A stretch of 13,926 nucleotides of DNA from contig JAHEDM010000015.1 in the NCBI GenBank assembly GCA_024641205.1, positions 1-13,926 on the forward strand. Direction: 5' to 3'. Below, in pieces: positions 13,543 to 13,926 of the stretch. The notes under the pieces were generated by a model, which made no database searches, was not told the origin of the DNA, and saw only the letters and a program-made list of their open reading frames with translations. Numbering within the stretch: position 1 is the first letter of the stretch; every line of letters begins with the position of its first letter. Position numbers and translations under genes: made by a program. The stretch is from Actinomycetes bacterium. GTDB taxonomy: Bacteria > Actinomycetota > Acidimicrobiia > Spongiisociales > UBA4744.

Positions 13543-13571
13543 TTGGAACATTGCCGAAGAGGCCGTAGTAT
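13543..13571 (+). promoter_or_regulatory. Possible rho promoter
   Basis: TTGGAA (13543-13548), a 17-base spacer and TAGTAT (13566-13571) give four of six matches each. It lies four bases after the thrC stop. It would give rho a leader of roughly 200 bases, separate from hom-thrC transcription. Confidence 0.4.
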
Positions 13572-13627
13572 GCCTCCCGTACCTGAACACTTCGCTCGTA
13601 GACGCGTGGTGTAGGTCGCCCCCACAC

Positions 13628-13661
13628 CCAGGCAGCGACATCCGTGTCGTCCTGGATGTCG
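13628..13661 (+). promoter_or_regulatory. Mutually exclusive hairpins in the rho leader
   Basis: Hairpin A pairs CGACA (13636-13640) with TGTCG (13645-13649) around a TCCG loop and CCAGG (13628-13632) with CCTGG (13651-13655). Hairpin B pairs CGACATCC (13636-13643) with GGATGTCG (13654-13661). They share the same left strand, so only one can form at a time, the form expected of an attenuation switch. Confidence 0.4.
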
Positions 13662-13670
13662 AGGCATTGA

Positions 13671-13700
13671 ACCCTCAGCTCCTGCTCTCCCATTCAGACC
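13671..13700 (+). promoter_or_regulatory. Candidate Rho-utilisation (rut-like) tract in the rho leader
   Basis: Thirty bases with fifteen C and only three G, predicted unpaired, directly after the alternative hairpins and 80 bases before the rho ATG. C-rich, G-poor single-stranded RNA is what Rho loads on, and rho genes in several bacteria are autoregulated by early termination. Confidence 0.4.
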
Positions 13701-13704
13701 AGGG

Positions 13705-13762
13705 TCGAGCGCCAAGGCTCGAGGGAATCCAAAGGTTGCGACACAGCTCATTGAATCGAGCT
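13705..13762 (+). other. Second pair of competing hairpins close to the rho ribosome binding site
   Basis: TCGAGC (13705-13710) pairs with GCTCGA (13717-13722). AGCTC (13745-13749) pairs with GAGCT (13758-13762). The GCTCGA arm could instead pair with TCGAGC at 13756-13761. The last stem ends eight bases before the GGAAAGGA ribosome site. Short stems such as these also arise by chance in GC-rich DNA. Confidence 0.3.
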
Positions 13763-13781
13763 ACCCGTCGGAAAGGACGAT

Positions 13782-13926
13782 ATGACCAGCAGATCCGAAC
13801 TCCAGGGGAAGGCCATCAAGGACCTCCGCGAGATCGCTGCATCAGTCGGGGTGGAGGCCAATGGGCTCCAAAAGGCCAAATTGATCGAGGCAATTCTCGG
13901 TTCGCCTGACTTCGTCGTCAGCGATG
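13782..13926 (+). CDS. rho: Transcription termination factor Rho, N-terminal part (3' end outside the window)
   Basis: The first 48 codons are seen, from ATG 13782 with GGAAAGGA (13770-13777) upstream. The sequence SELQGKAIKDLREIAASVGV followed by GLQKAKLIEAIL is the helical Rho N-terminal (SAP-like) domain, with its L..K...DLR.IA....V pattern and the QKAKLIEAI helix. The RNA-binding and ATPase domains lie outside the window, so identity rests on this domain and on position: hom-thrC-(thrB)-rho is a known actinobacterial order. Rho is a hexameric RNA translocase that ends transcription. Confidence 0.82.
   Translation, partial: MTSRSELQGKAIKDLREIAASVGVEANGLQKAKLIEAILGSPDFVVSD

Noticed and set aside
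12655..13641. 328-residue minus-strand open frame opposite thrC
   Set aside because: It is antisense to the catalytic core of thrC, and its His/Arg-rich composition is that of a mirror frame.
13667..13909. 80-residue frame spanning the rho leader and start
   Set aside because: It overlaps rho in another frame. The rho start has a good ribosome site and a recognisable Rho N-terminal domain.

Overview
The window looks like a chromosomal segment of a high-GC actinobacterium, possibly of the Acidimicrobiia or a nearby uncultured lineage. The evidence is a WhiB1-type Wbl protein, a DUF3107 protein, two WXG100 proteins with an FHA-bearing EssC/EccC-type ATPase, a Ku/LigD-type end-joining pair, and a hom-thrC-rho order like that of mycobacteria. 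There is no integrase, transposase or CRISPR array. The class is inferred from gene content only.

Layout. (1) 1-290: the 3' end of a YjbQ-family gene. (2) 271-1880, minus strand: a translationally coupled pair encoding a LysM membrane protein and a single-pass membrane protein that tentatively resembles TcpC/VirB8. (3) 1991-6744, plus strand: two WXG100 proteins and a 1381-residue FtsK/SpoIIIE ATPase, a compact type VII secretion module diverging from (2) across about 110 AT-rich bases. (4) 6842-7349: DUF3107 convergent with whiB1. A perfect CRP-type box lies upstream of whiB1. (5) 7442-9583, plus strand: an overlapping chain of a glycerophosphodiesterase, a GatB/YqeY-domain protein and a stand-alone LigD-type ATP-dependent DNA ligase, facing ku (minus strand, 9698-10486). 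(6) 10677-10748: tRNA-Arg(CCG), minus strand. (7) 10875-13539: hom and thrC, then a 242-base structured leader and the first 48 codons of rho.

How the parts relate. The WXG100 proteins are probable substrates or partners of the ATPase. The LysM/TcpC-like pair shares their control region and may be an envelope accessory, which is inference. The ligase and Ku are the two core parts of bacterial non-homologous end joining. Hom and ThrC bracket homoserine-to-threonine synthesis, but the intermediate kinase gene thrB is missing from its usual place before rho.

The most interesting non-coding signals are four. Degenerate 7-base tandem repeats occur in three intergenic gaps. A two-hairpin repeat of about 85-92 bases sits on both sides of ku. 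A CRP box overlaps the probable whiB1 promoter. The rho leader has mutually exclusive hairpins followed by a C-rich, G-poor tract resembling a Rho-utilisation site. No gene-free stretch exceeds 300 bases.
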